From Onchocerca volvulus (Eukaryota; Nematoda; Chromadorea; Rhabditida; Onchocercidae), in contig HG738140.1 in assembly GCA_000499405.2 (NCBI GenBank), positions 10,691,560 to 10,755,559 on the forward strand: a DNA stretch of 64,000 nt. The letters run 5' to 3'. Positions 1 through 10,611 of this stretch are shown one piece after another; position 1 is the first letter of the stretch; each line of letters opens with the position of its first letter. Below the pieces are notes generated by a model. It was not told the origin of the DNA and did no database searches. It saw only the letters and a program-made list of their open reading frames with translations. Position numbers and translations under genes: made by a program.

Positions 1-498
1 CAGGGTGAAGGATTATGGGAAAAATGAATAGCGCATTTTTTCGGGGTGTTAAAAAGATTCCCTACTAATTACGAAAATAAGTAATCAATGGATCAAAATG
101 GAAGATGTATCTTTTATCAGTCCTTATGATGTTCTGAGTCATTTAGCCCTAAATTTACAAATTTTGTTTCTCATTACTTAGACCTTAGCTAACATGCTTT
201 TAATCAAACAAATATTAGTCCAGTAATTGATAATATTTCATTCTTTACAAAGCACTACGCAGTAAAACAGAGGTTCGTTCGATCGCTTTTCTCAAAAAAG
301 AATAGGAGTATGAGAATACTGTGACAAAAAAAAAAAAAAAAAATTATTAAAAAGAACGCTAAAAACTCGCTTTAGCGGGCGAAAATTGAAAAACTTCGCT
401 GTTTTCTGTTCCAGTTTTCTATCTCAATACAGTAAATATATATATCTTTGCAAACATATTCTTTATTTAATGCGTAAAACACAAAAAATTTCACTTAC
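1..498 (-). other. Probable first intron of the membrane-protein gene
   Basis: This stretch lies downstream (minus-strand sense) of the GTAAGT splice donor at 498-493, so it should be intron of the gene that starts at 670. I see no further exon with clean splice sites before the window edge. It contains an 18-nt A run at 326-343. The rest of the gene must lie to the left of the window. Confidence 0.45.
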
Positions 499-670
499 GC
501 TGTAATTGTGCGCTCAAACCGCCTGAATGTACCACTAATTTCGAATATCTGTCAGCTAAATAAGCATAGTTTGATTGATAATTTTTATACTGAGCAGTAT
601 AAAGCAATAAGAATATAACCAATAAAACACCCACAACAAGGCGCGACCATAACACTGCGCGCAAATTCAT
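499..670 (-). CDS. First exon of a type II (signal-anchored) membrane protein, partial
   Basis: The exon reads from an ATG at 670 to a strong GTAAGT donor after 499, giving 57 codons plus one base. Residues 1-10 are short and basic (MNLRAVLWSR), residues 11-24 are a hydrophobic segment (LVVGVLLVIFLLLY), and the remainder is polar and Tyr/Gln-rich, like the stem of a Golgi signal-anchor protein. The charge pattern suggests the N terminus faces the cytosol and the rest faces the lumen. The layout recalls the GOLM1/GOLM2 family (short tail, one membrane span, then a coiled coil), but one exon is too little to decide; a glycosyltransferase or another Golgi protein is equally possible. The gene is divergent from the NOT2 gene at 3898, with about 3.2 kb between the two starts. 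The call as an exon is fairly safe; the family is a guess. Confidence 0.55.
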
Positions 671-3600
671 CCCATATTTGAGACACTGAAATCATCGATT
701 AAATGAGTAAACAAGATAAGTATACAGCGGTTAATGATGACTACACATCGTAATCCTGAAAGAAATCATAGAACCAGCTATCAAATTATCCCATTTGCTC
801 TGTCAACGGAAATTTAATCAAATTATCATTTTATATTATACATATTCAATGATTTAATGTGAATTTTTAACGGTCCTCCTAAATATTCCATAAGAACTCG
901 TTCAAAAAAAAAAAAAAAAAAAAAAAAAAACTGATTCTTAACACTTCTTATGAATAATCTTCAAATGAAATATCAAAAGTAAACTTGACGGGAAATGAAT
1001 TTCGGGTTTGATATGATGCAAGTTTGAAAGTTTAGCAAGGTACTAATTAGGATATAATTAGAATTTAAGACTTCGAGTAAATACAAGAATTAATTGGAAT
1101 GAGTTATTGAGGAAAGAGAGAGGATAGAGAGCTGCAACAGTCGATATGTTTGAATGTGTGCCATGGACGGATAGATGCTCATGTTCGATGCTAACCACAA
1201 CTCATGGCATGTCATGATATATTCGCCCGCGCTGTGATATGCACCCTCCGCGGCACATTGAAGGGAGAGGCAGAGAAGAGATGTCGAAATAACATAAGAG
1301 GGTCGAGCAAGAAAAATGAGTGACAACTGTACAGTGGGAAAGAAAAAAAGGGATGGAAATGAGTGAAGTGAAAGAGTTGCTGATTTGTGGTGATCAGCAT
1401 TTGACGAGGAGCGAATTATGACAGGTGACATAGTGGGTTTTTCCACTATTTGCTGGATTTCGAGGTAGAGACGTTACGGACGTGGACTTTGCTAACTAGT
1501 GACCAGTCCGGGGTTAAAGTTCAGGACTGTAGGATAGGACCGATTAAGGTCGCATGATCATTTCAGTTTTTGCTAATACACAATTCTTTCGATGTTGTTT
1601 ACAACAACGTACGAGCTTTGTTCTCGTTATTGTACTCCTCATTCCCTTAATAATTTACATATTGAAAGGTACACTAGAAAGGTTCAGGTTGGTAGTTGTG
1701 GTTATGTTGACTCTTTCGTAGTAACTGTTATCATCTATCACTTATCACTTAGCGGTTTCATCCATCTCTTCAACTTTATGCAGAATTTTCAGAATAAAAA
1801 TCGAAGTTCCATTCCTTATTCCCTTTTCATTCGTTTTTTCCTTCAAATATTGGGGAAACATTGAATTTATTAGCAGAATGCATGATGCTTTGTCTAGTTT
1901 TGTATATCCACAGAGATGCACAGTAATCTTCGTACTTTCATGTTTAATTCATTGAATTAGTTAGAATAAAAGAACTGAAATTATTAGTGTTTATTAAGCC
2001 TATTCTCATTTTGTTTTGCCTGCTAGAAGTATTATAAAATACTGACTTGTCAAGATATTTCACTTTCTAGGTAGTACTTCGTAAGCATTGCATAAAAAAA
2101 AGTATTTGTGGTAAAGATGCTGTAAACTAGCATTGTATTTTGCCACTATTCAAAAATTTCTTTGTTAATGAAAAATTACTGATGGAAGGGTGAAGATCTA
2201 ACAGCATAGGTGAAGCGGCGTTTTCCATTATAGTAGGACATTTTCCATATTTCATCACTTACTTTCGAAATCTCTTTTCGAGTTATTATGTTTTTAAACT
2301 ATTTCTTCTTATTTATTTGCTTGTTTAGTCATATTTTTTAGCTTTGAATATTTATAACTCATGTTATTATACTTTAATATTCGTATAACAACATCTTCTA
2401 CTGGAATGTGTTGTTTCAGTGATGTATCCTAGTTTTTATCCGTCACTATTTCAAGATTAGCATCTTGACGATGTACTTTTAAGTTTGAATATGGTTGATG
2501 GCATTATTTTTTTGATGTTAACAACACGCTGAAGCATTGACAACATTTACAGTTTTTTTTAATGATATTTTGTTTTAAAGGATTATCTTGTTCACTTATT
2601 TGAAGACTTAGAGCCATTAAGTTCTCACAAAATATCCAGTTGAAATGGGATCATGGTATTTTATTTTATAAAAATTGGAAGTTTGGAATATTCTGGTTTT
2701 GAAGCTTTATAAACAAAAAAAAAAAAAAAAGTAGCACATCTTTCCTTTTTGTTGTCGCCAAAAGGATAAGATTGGTTGATTTGTACAAGTTCCATTTTCT
2801 TGCCATATAGTTTTAGTTGGTTACTGTATTATTGCTACAACTACTTAGAAAAACAAAGCAAAGAAAAATATATGTACGACATACTGGAAATATATACGAA
2901 AGCACATATGACATGCTGAAATGCTGAAATGCAAGGTAAGACTAATTATCTATTCAGTTAGTTAATCGTCATCGACTAATAATGCTATCGAGTTGAAAAA
3001 TTCGAACTTCCAAAGTCATTACTATATTTGAAACGTGAATATTTGCAATGTTTGACAATCACTGTTTAGTATACATCAATCCCAAATTTATCGTGTGCAA
3101 CGCACTGATTTAGGGAGTGAACTAATAACGAAAGAAACTCGTACAAACGGTCGATCAACTTTTGAAACGAGATATGTTTTGGTCACAAATGATCGACAAA
3201 AGTAGTTTATAGATGGTTGAGATCTGAAGAACTGTCGCATATCAATCATTCATTCTCTAAAACACTCAGCAGTCTTAGTCCAGATCATGACCCATTACTA
3301 CTCGGTATATGCTCTCCAGATTTGTCATGTAGACGTTTGGATTAAGATTACAACAAGTTTTGGCTTTCGATAAAAATTGCTATAAAGAATTTTGCGAAAG
3401 AACGATAGAAAATTTACATTTCATTAGATTCACTGAATGTGCTTTGCATTCAGAGTGATTGTCAATTATGTTTCGGTCACCCTAAAACTAAGTATCGGCC
3501 CTTATATCAATTTGAAATGTATTTACCTGATTATTTAAAATAACTTGTATATTTATAAAGATTTGTTTATGTTGCAAAATTTTATGCGGAAACAAATATA

Positions 3601-3853
3601 GATGAATTGCAATTAGAAAGAACTTTGTATTTTTTCTTGTTATGCGATTTTTTATGTAAGATTTTTTATGTAACTTCCCATGATCATCTAATAATAACGA
3701 TAATTAGCATATATGATGGTAGTTATTGAAAGAAGTGAATTGTTGTTAGCCAGCAATAAACGTAACTGTTAAATGTCTTGAAGTATGAGCTGTTAACGTC
3801 GAGAAGTGTTGTTTATTATAAGAACTGCTAAAAAAATAACCTATGTTTTGCAG
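671..3853. other. Intergenic region between divergent genes
   Basis: No convincing coding exon lies here. Minus-strand open frames around 1090-1450 are Ser/Leu/His-rich and have no splice context. A 27-nt A run sits at 904-930. Base composition rises at about 1200-1560, which could be promoter sequence for either flanking gene. A donor-like GCAAG|GTAAGAC at 2936 and the acceptor TTTTGCAG ending at 3853 could bound an intron in the 5' leader of the NOT2 gene, but this is not demonstrated. Confidence 0.4.
904..930. repeat. Homopolymer A run
   Basis: Twenty-seven consecutive A residues in the intergenic region. This is a likely site of length polymorphism or assembly error; it could also be an old retrotransposed tail. 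Confidence 0.6.
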
Positions 3854-3868
3854 AATAATATCATACAT

Positions 3869-3889
3869 ATGCTTGAATATACGAGTTAG
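3869..3889 (+). promoter_or_regulatory. Short upstream open reading frame in the NOT2 leader
   Basis: After the acceptor-like TTTTGCAG at 3846-3853 the leader carries an ATG (3869) followed by six sense codons in all (MLEYTS) and TAG, ending 8 nt before the NOT2 start codon at 3898. In the NOT2 frame the leader has a TGA at 3874, so the coding sequence cannot begin further upstream. Such a close upstream frame could lower translation of NOT2; that is inference. Confidence 0.35.
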
Positions 3890-3897
3890 TGAGCTCG

Positions 3898-6800
3898 ATG
3901 AGCAGTAGTGGAGGTATATTGGCTGATCGTAATCGACTTTCATCTCAGTCATCAACACCATCAACTTGTCGTAATTCGCTAATTCCTCCGGAAAACGTTA
4001 TTAACGACTCGGAATTTCCATCTTTAGGGGTACGCTCCTCACCCTCCTCAACGTCTTCTACATTTAATTCTTTACCGACCACCAGTAATTACTCATCTTC
4101 ACCACCTGTACCGCAAAATCATCTTTATACAAAAGACGTCTACAATGCTCTGCAACGAACTCCTTACGGTAAGTTATTTTATTCAAAAAATAGCATCCAA
4201 CAAGTAGGGTACGATAACTACCGATAATTTCACTATCGGAAAATAAGCTTCAACAAATGTCCATATATTGTTGATTTAATTTTTCAATTGATCTGACCGA
4301 AAGTCGTCATAAAGGTATGCAATAAGCAAGGATAGACAAACTAATGGGAATAATTACATTTTTAAGTTCATATCGATGACAGTGCTGTACTGATATCTGA
4401 ATAATTTTTTGTAATCTTGTAAGGAAGTGTATTGTGTTTGAAACATAGAAATTTCATTTTCCAGTGACCGTTAATTTTCTCAACTGTCCTTTTCATTCGG
4501 AGATGATGCAAACTGAATCCCATATACTAACGGTATGCTATGATATGGTTGAAATTTCGAGTAGGGCACTTAACACAAGAGTAGGGCACTCAACATAATA
4601 AACAATGCTTGAAAGTGAAATATAAGATAAGTAGGGTATGCAGATGCGTACTATTTGGTGACAAAAAATTTTGCAGAGAAAACTAGGTATAGAAGTATTG
4701 TAATTATAATGCATAAAATAAAAATTATAACGGATGAAACATGATTGGATAAACGATTTTTCCAACCGTTCAATTTTATTCCTTATAAGAAATGTTTCAA
4801 AATTGGATAAGATGAAAAAGAGACATAAGGGATTTATGATAATCGCCGTCTTACATTTCCATTGATTTACGCAGTTTGTAGAAGAATTCTCTACTATATT
4901 TGTTCAACTTCAAAGTTCTGCATTAAAAAAATATCTCTCAAGACTTCCACGTACTTTATCATTTAGATTTATGTTTCTAACTGACGCCGAATGTTTATTT
5001 TCTCTTTCGACTATAGAATTCAAAACTTTTATGGTTATTTGATGGTTAAAATGACTGCCTATTATATAATAATGAAAATATCAGATTGCCCTTCTTTTAA
5101 CTAGTTGATAGTGTATTTGTATGGTATATTGCTTGAGGCTACAAATAGGTCCATCTCCGAATACTTGCTAAAAAAAGAAATGGGCTACGTTTGGGAAATG
5201 AAATATCACCATGAGCCTTTCATATTTACTCTGCTTTATTTCTTTTTTTTTTTTCAAAATACTTGGCGCATTTTGCCGTATGTATTACGTTACTAAGATA
5301 AACAAACATGATCATTGTTCGTTTAGAACATCAACTACAGCAGTGATCTCTATGAAGACATACTAAGAAACCAGAATTTGAATTATTACTTTTCATAGTA
5401 GCTATTTTATATGAGGAAAGATCAGTTTCAATTAAAATAAATCAAATTTGGTATTAAACTCAAACTCATTAATAGATTATAAATCAGATTTCGAAAATTA
5501 TGAAAAGAAAAAACTAATTTAAGTTAACACGGAATTTACACCATCTATCGAGCAGTTCGATGTGGAACTGTTTTTGTTTTGTTCGATTTATTTTTCCAAA
5601 ATTAGGTACATACAGCAATCATTTTCTTCCTAGCAAACGATACCTCTTCTTTCATTGTCATCAAAAACCATCAATTCACTTCAAGAGACAAGATTGCAGC
5701 TATTTCTCGGAATTCAAATCTTAAACAGAAATTAACTGTATCTGGAAATAATTTATATGCTGATCCCTAAACTCAATGTGTTGACGGAAGGACGAAGTTT
5801 ACTCGGGATTGGATAAAATTTCAAAAGAATGATATTATGATATATCGATTGTCATCTGATCCATTGTGTACAGTAACAGGTGCTACACTGTGAAGTACTT
5901 AGATTTAGTTTCAGAAAATAGATGGGGAATAGACGTAAAGCTCTAAAACTTCAAGTAAAAATTTATTTATCATGGACCTTAAGAAATTTGCTCCAAAATT
6001 TGAAAATTGCAATATTTGTAGCGAATTTGATGCGAACAAGTGATGGAAATTCGCTATCGGCACAGAACGTCGAGTTCCGTATCCAGAACGAGGATTTCCC
6101 TGCACTACCTGGTGCCAATCATTTGGAGAATAGGCAGACTCATGTAAGGACTGTATGTGCCTCGTATTATTTTTAAATTCTTCATAGACTTCAGACTGAT
6201 CATTGTTCGAAAAAGCGATAAATGAATTTCTTGTTTTATATGCAATATATGACTGCGTAGATTTTCTGTTTTTCTGATTTTGACTTTATTTTATAAAATA
6301 GCATTTTTTGCAGATGGGATAATATTTTTTAATTTTCTTGTTAACAGCTAATTTTTTTTTTTCATTTTACTATAAAAAATTTGATTTTGAAGTTAAAATT
6401 AAATAAAGTAATTTGCAGACAAATAATGTTGATGGACTCGCATCAGAAACAAGGTACTCCGAGAGATCAAACACGGAGACGAAAGCAAGTATCCAGACAT
6501 TTCCGGATGGTTAGATTTTAAAAGATATACGTTTTGAAGTAGGTTAATCTAATTTAAAAAAACCAGAACTGCAAACCAGTGAGAAAAGAACTCACAATTT
6601 TTGTTTCAATTTCCCATTTGGGATATCCATTATTATTGGTCAGTGACTTTGAGATAAGATCAAGCCTAGTTCTACATTTTGCGTCAAGATATGGATATAT
6701 ACATCTGGAGTAAAGAGTAATTGAAGAGTAGAATATGATATAATGAAGACATCAGTGAAAAACATGGTCTGTACTAAACAATACAGCTAATATTTCGTTG

Positions 6801-8895
6801 TTATGTGTTGTAATAATTTATGCAGTCATGTTAAAATATAAAATTCTGAAATATTTTGTCATCACTTTAAGAAATTGCAGGTACAGTGAAGAATATTCCA
6901 GCAGGTATGTTAAGTGACCAATTTGGTATGGCCGGATTGTTGACGTTTTTACGAGCAATTGAAAGTGATCCTGCTATTGTTGCACTTGCTCTTGGTCATG
7001 ATTTGACAACTCTTGGACTAAATTTAAACTCCACTGAGTAGGATTTGTTTCGAATTTCCTGTTGGATTTTGATTATTGATAGTGTTCATCTTTAAGGAAA
7101 TTTAATAATGATTATTTTTCTACATTTTTATTTGACATTAAAATTACCAAAAATTTGGTCCGATATCAGCAAAATATGTAATTTCTTAGGAGCAGCCTTT
7201 ATTGTTTATTATTCCTTGCTAATAAGCTATTCATCCTTGTTTGGTATAAGATAACCTAAAAGATCTTAAAGTTCCTTCAGGAATTGAAAATTTAGTTTTG
7301 TTTAGGAGGGGAAAAAAATGCTGTTATCTTTTAAATATATTTTTCAACTTCTTATTTTTGTAAAAAAATGCGTGATTTTTTTTCCATAATCTTGATTTTA
7401 AATTTGCCTTTTTTGCAAGACATATATGAAGATGTAAAAGTATATGAAGATATTGAAACTGATACCAAAACCGATTCATCATTGAGGAATAAATTTGAAC
7501 TGAGCTATATTGATTATCTATGTCGAAAACGGTTTGGAATTAAAACTTCTTAATTTTAAAGAAGTAACTTTAATTTCGACAGATTTATAGTTTTTCTCAT
7601 GTCGACAATCTATTAGTTCCAGGCGAAACATTTATGCAACGTTTGGAGGACCATGGGCAGATTATCCATGTCGGATACAAGATTTGGAAGCAAAGGCTGG
7701 TTTTTATGACTCTTTATGTTTAATGATTGTGATTTCAGCGTCTTTCATATTTTTAATCAGTTTTTTTTTCTGTGTTTTGTTTTAGATTTCATAGGTTTTC
7801 TATATGTGATTTTCAAAATATTCCATTTTTTGTTCTAATTAAACTGTAAGGCATTTTAGGTGCCGGAGGAATATTTAACGAATGCTTCGATTCGAGATAA
7901 ACTGCCGAATATCAAATTGAGCAAGTTGTCGGAGGATGTGCTGTTCTACCTCTTTTATAATTGTCCGGGCGAAGTTTATCAGGTCGCCGCTGCTAGTGAG
8001 CTGTAAGTTTTAAGTCTAAACAAGAACGGAGTATTAATTTATCAGATTAAAAACTATGTGGTCAATTTATCGAAAATCAATTTAGCAACGATGATGATCA
8101 TGCTTACCATACACGATCGCTCATAGTCCCTCATTAAATTTGTTTATTTTTATCTGTCTCAGACTTGCTTCAAGTTTTCGAAATTATTTTTGCAGTCTTT
8201 ATTTAATTAAGTTATGTAAATTGGATTTAGGTTTTCTGCTTTAAACTTGAAACTTTGAGATTAGTAAGTCTCGGATTTGTGTCTGTGAATCCTTTTTGTT
8301 TTCAGATACAGTAGGGATTGGCGGTTCCATAAAGGTCAACGTGTATGGCTAACGCGATCGCAGTATGGAGGTGTCAAGGAGCAGACATCAACGTATGAAA
8401 AGGGATCCTACAATGTGTTCGATCCTGTACAATGGCGAAAAGTAAATACATTTTCTAATATTTAGAGATTTGCTTGAAGAAATATATGTCATTTATAATA
8501 ATTTATTTTTTACTTTAGTTGATTTGAATCTGTAAATATAAAATTTTGATTTGATTTCCTCATTTTCGGTAATCTAACTATTTGATACAAAAGACTTCCT
8601 AATAAGTAACTAAATCAAAAGAGAATTTGGTTACGTGCATAATGCGGACAGTAAAAATATTCTGTTATCTAGTTTATAGTCATATTCTTAGGAAACTAAC
8701 CAGGACTTGATCGCTGATTACTTGTTACGTGGTACGTTTAGAGTCTTAATCACTTCATTTTAGATTCCGAGAGATATGACGTTAGAGTACAAAGAGCTTG
8801 AGGAACGACCGAAATTGCCTCAATCCCTGCAGCAATCAGGTCAGCCACAAGTCGCACAGTCATCCTCTGCAGCTGCTTCTCAAAATGTTTCATAG
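3898..8895 (+). CDS. ntl-2: CNOT2/NOT2 subunit of the CCR4-NOT complex, paralog 1
   Basis: CNOT2 is a scaffold subunit of the CCR4-NOT deadenylase; its C-terminal NOT box pairs with CNOT3 and a preceding segment binds CNOT1. Exons: 3898-4168, 6022-6143, 6419-6509, 6881-7037, 7623-7695, 7860-8002, 8306-8441, 8764-8895 (375 codons, 374 residues; human CNOT2 has 540). The N terminus is a Ser/Thr/Pro-rich disordered stretch (residues 1-90). Exon 2 carries the family motif NEDFPALPG. Later exons hold TVKNIPAGMLSDQFGMAGLL, the DLTTLGLNLNS motif, GGPWADYPC, and the NOT box with RDWRFHKGQRVWLTR, NVFDPVQWRK and LEYKELEERPKLP, all in the order known for CNOT2. The start was chosen because the frame is closed by TGA at 3874. 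The intron after exon 5 needs a GC donor (GCTGGT). A polyadenylation signal lies at 9052. A tandem paralog follows at 10612. Confidence 0.93.
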
Positions 8896-10611
8896 TTGCC
8901 AACCTTTTCAATGTTGACCAACCTTTGACAATGCACGCTTGTGTTCCATTTCCATCCATTAGTCATCTCTTATAAAAAAGTTTGCTCTGCTGCAGACAGA
9001 TCATTTAGTTTTCAAAAGACTTTGTATTTTCTTGAATGAAGCCTTCCATAAAATAAAATTAATCGTGCAGTCAAATATACATACTCACCATTTATTCCCT
9101 TATACTGATCGAAGAAACAGGAAAAAATTCACATTTAAATCCGAAACCTTTTTTGTATGTTTTCTTGCTACGTTGTTATTTGCAATAAACACTTCTCATT
9201 TGATTTTTTGTTTTGCACTGAAGTCATTGAAGAAATAGGTGCAAAGTCGCTTATAATAAGGCAAAGATTGTTCCGTGTTGAATCATTCTCGTTGAATATA
9301 TCCCAAGCATCTTTTTGTTTATTTTGTGGAAGAGAAAGATCGAAAGATCAAATGTGAAGAACTCAAAAAGCATGGGTATTTAGTAAACATCAGTAAGTGC
9401 AAAAACTTGTTCTGGTGTGCGACGCTGCATACGTTGTGTCCTCTCGCTTCAGATTTTATGGCTGATTAACTTGCGCAAATTAGAATGCTGAAAACACTCT
9501 GATAATCATGGAATCTACAATTTCACACCTTGCAAAATGAAGATTTCGGCATTGTTAGAACTGCCATGTAAAATGCTGAATATATTGCAAAATGACCATG
9601 AAAAAGGCTGAAGAAATTGCAAAAGAAAAATATCTTTTCAGATTTCATCTGGATATAGAAAAAACTACCTCTATTTTCAAGATCAATTAGCTCAAGTCAA
9701 TGACAATATTTATTAGAAAGTTTTAAAGAGAAATTTATCTCAAAAGATACTGCTATCTAAAATTTTTTGCCAGGAAATTCCTATAGAACACAATATCTTA
9801 AGCACATTTATATGTATTTTTCGCTCCTTCATTGTAGGTAGATCTTTTTTCGAGAAAAACGGTATTTTTTGTGAACATTTCCGGAAGATTTCCCAGAGCA
9901 ATTAATGTGCTTTCATTGTTGCTTTGAAAAAACGACGAATCTTGTTGTTATATTTCTAATTGATTAATTTTTCTGCAATACAACTTACTATTACTACATC
10001 ATAAAGGGTAAAGTTCTTTTCATTTCCTCATTATTCAAATTCAATGATCTCGATAATTCATCTGTAGAATTAAAATGAATTCAACCAATGGTGATAATCA
10101 AATGATCGCAGCTTTAGAAGTCACAATCTTAGCTGGTTCCTTTGTTTTTTCGCCGAGCAATTTTTCGATAATCATCGATTCCAAAATTCTGATCATATTA
10201 GCCCATCATCCCAAATTTAAAAATGTATTTTGCAGATCTCACAATAATTAAGATTTCACTTGTTACATTTTATTCTTGAAACGTTACATTCAGTTGGCGG
10301 TCTGTAGATGACAGCAGTGGTGATTATTTTAGTCTGTAGTGTAGAAGAAAATACATCCTGAAATGGGTTGTTCCAGTAGGATATTTTGGAAAATTCTGTT
10401 GAAGAAAAATGCCTGTAATCAAATGATCTTTTTAAGAACCAAATTTGGATAGTTGAGGTTGATGAAAATTTGTAAATTAGAGGAAAATTGGATTGTACGA
10501 TAAAATTCTAAAATCAAAGTACAAAATAACAGATATATTGATTTAAAATTATTTAACGTTTATGCTAAAAGAGAAAAGTTCGAGTACTTGCAGTAGATTC
10601 CGACTCAAATT
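8896..10611 (+). other. 3' flank of NOT2 paralog 1 and spacer to paralog 2
   Basis: No coding exon was found. AATAAA signals at 9052-9057 and 9184-9189 are candidate poly(A) sites. The segment around 9170-9200 resembles 13498-13530 behind paralog 2, so part of the 3' untranslated region seems to have been duplicated with the gene. The remainder is AT-rich with no clear feature. Confidence 0.5.
9052..9057 (+). terminator. Candidate poly(A) signal of NOT2 paralog 1
   Basis: Canonical AATAAA 157 nt behind the stop codon. A second AATAAA at 9184-9189 is an alternative. Confidence 0.45.

Noticed and set aside
1090..1446. Minus-strand open frame of 118 codons in the first intergenic region
   Set aside because: Ser/Leu/His-rich low-complexity composition, no splice sites that extend it, and no recognisable motif; it probably arises from purine-rich sequence on the plus strand.
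9032..9357. Overlapping plus-strand open frames behind NOT2 paralog 1
   Set aside because: They lie in the 3' untranslated region around the poly(A) signals and have no protein-like content.
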